A stretch of DNA of 28,384 bases from Ardenticatenaceae bacterium. GTDB lineage: Bacteria; Chloroflexota; Anaerolineae; Promineifilales; Promineifilaceae. The notes beneath the pieces were generated by a model. That model worked only from the letters and a program-made list of their open reading frames with translations, was not told the DNA's origin and ran no database searches. The stretch is from NCBI GenBank assembly GCA_020634495.1, contig JACKBR010000060.1, positions 1-28,384 of the forward strand, written 5' to 3'. Positions 28,129 through 28,384 of the stretch are shown in pieces (the first letter of the stretch is position 1; every line of letters begins with the position of its first letter). A program made the translations under genes and the position numbers.

Positions 28129-28384
28129 ATGCACGTAGCCATCAACGCCGCTTTTTGGAACCAGCCACACACGGGCAGCGGCCAGTACACGCGCCAGCTG
28201 GTTTACCACCTCAACCGCCTGGTCTCTGACCTGACGATTACGCTGGTGTACCCACAGGTGGCGGGTGAGCCAGAGCCGGAAGCGGTGCCGCCCAGCGTAA
28301 ATGTGAAGCGGGTGCCAGTGCGGCCAGGAAATTTGGGAAAAGTGTGGTTTGAGCAGCGCCTGTTCCCCCGCGCCTGCCGCGAGG
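28129..28384 (+). CDS. GT-B glycosyltransferase (GT4-like), N-terminal fragment cut by window edge
   Basis: Eighty-five codons are visible from ATG 28129, with AAAGGA eight bases upstream; the frame stays open to the edge. The product begins MHVAINAAFWNQPHTGSGQY followed by TRQLVYHL. A Gly-rich loop after the first strand, then a helix with a conserved Gln/Tyr/Arg, is the usual donor-side start of GT4 family sugar transferases. VWFEQRLFPRACRE near the end is also typical of that family. Such enzymes transfer sugars from nucleotide-sugar donors in the cytoplasm, often in cell-surface polysaccharide synthesis. The neighbourhood gives no further hint of the acceptor. Confidence 0.72.
   Translation, partial: MHVAINAAFWNQPHTGSGQYTRQLVYHLNRLVSDLTITLVYPQVAGEPEPEAVPPSVNVKRVPVRPGNLGKVWFEQRLFPRACRE

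Overview
The window looks like a chromosomal segment of a Chloroflexota bacterium, probably Anaerolineae-like. I infer this from gene families, not from a search: GT-C membrane glycosyltransferases with C-terminal beta-domains, an ATP synthase alpha subunit with a long insertion, a MacA/YknX-type adaptor exporter in what looks like a monoderm lipoprotein setting, and a multi-pass spermidine-synthase-like membrane protein. GC content is moderate, and no phage, IS, CRISPR or tRNA genes are visible.

Layout. 1-4186 (minus): two GT-C glycosyltransferase-like membrane proteins joined by an ATGA overlap; the downstream one runs off the left edge. 4187-4646: divergent control region with a candidate promoter, a Rex-box-like operator and a 46-codon membrane-peptide ORF. 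4647-10266 (plus): atpA-atpG-atpD-atpC-mreB, an F1-only ATP synthase cluster without the delta or FO genes, closed by a strong bidirectional terminator. 10368-10988 (minus): rex, with its own operator-like site. 11192-16172 (plus): exporter operon of one HlyD-type adaptor, one MacB-type ATPase and two paralogous FtsX/MacB permeases. 16173-16718: AT-rich non-coding leader with several stem-loops. 16719-23683 (plus): a Dpp/Opp peptide ABC transporter (lipoprotein binding protein, DppB, a DUF1028 Ntn-hydrolase-like protein, DppC, DppD, DppF). The fused membrane/spermidine-synthase-like gene (23673-25907) overlaps its end. 26058-27263 (plus) is an MFS transporter, tail-to-tail with a class I methyltransferase (27260-27841, minus). 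A cluster of palindromes follows, and then the start of a GT4-type glycosyltransferase (28129 to the right edge).

How the genes may work together. The rex-like boxes before both rex and the atp cluster suggest redox (NADH/NAD+) control of ATP synthase. The Dpp operon with its embedded DUF1028 protein suggests peptide uptake coupled to processing of an amide substrate. The adaptor/ATPase/two-permease set suggests an exporter with a heterodimeric permease.

Two sequence-level signals stand out. The 8-bp palindrome ACGGCCGT occurs about 41 times by hand count where fewer than one is expected. It lies in genes and gaps alike, resembling the HIP1 palindrome of cyanobacteria but with a different sequence. 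Second, many gaps between same-direction genes hold inverted-repeat elements in which each arm is itself an odd-length palindrome. The sequence differs from gap to gap but the architecture is the same.
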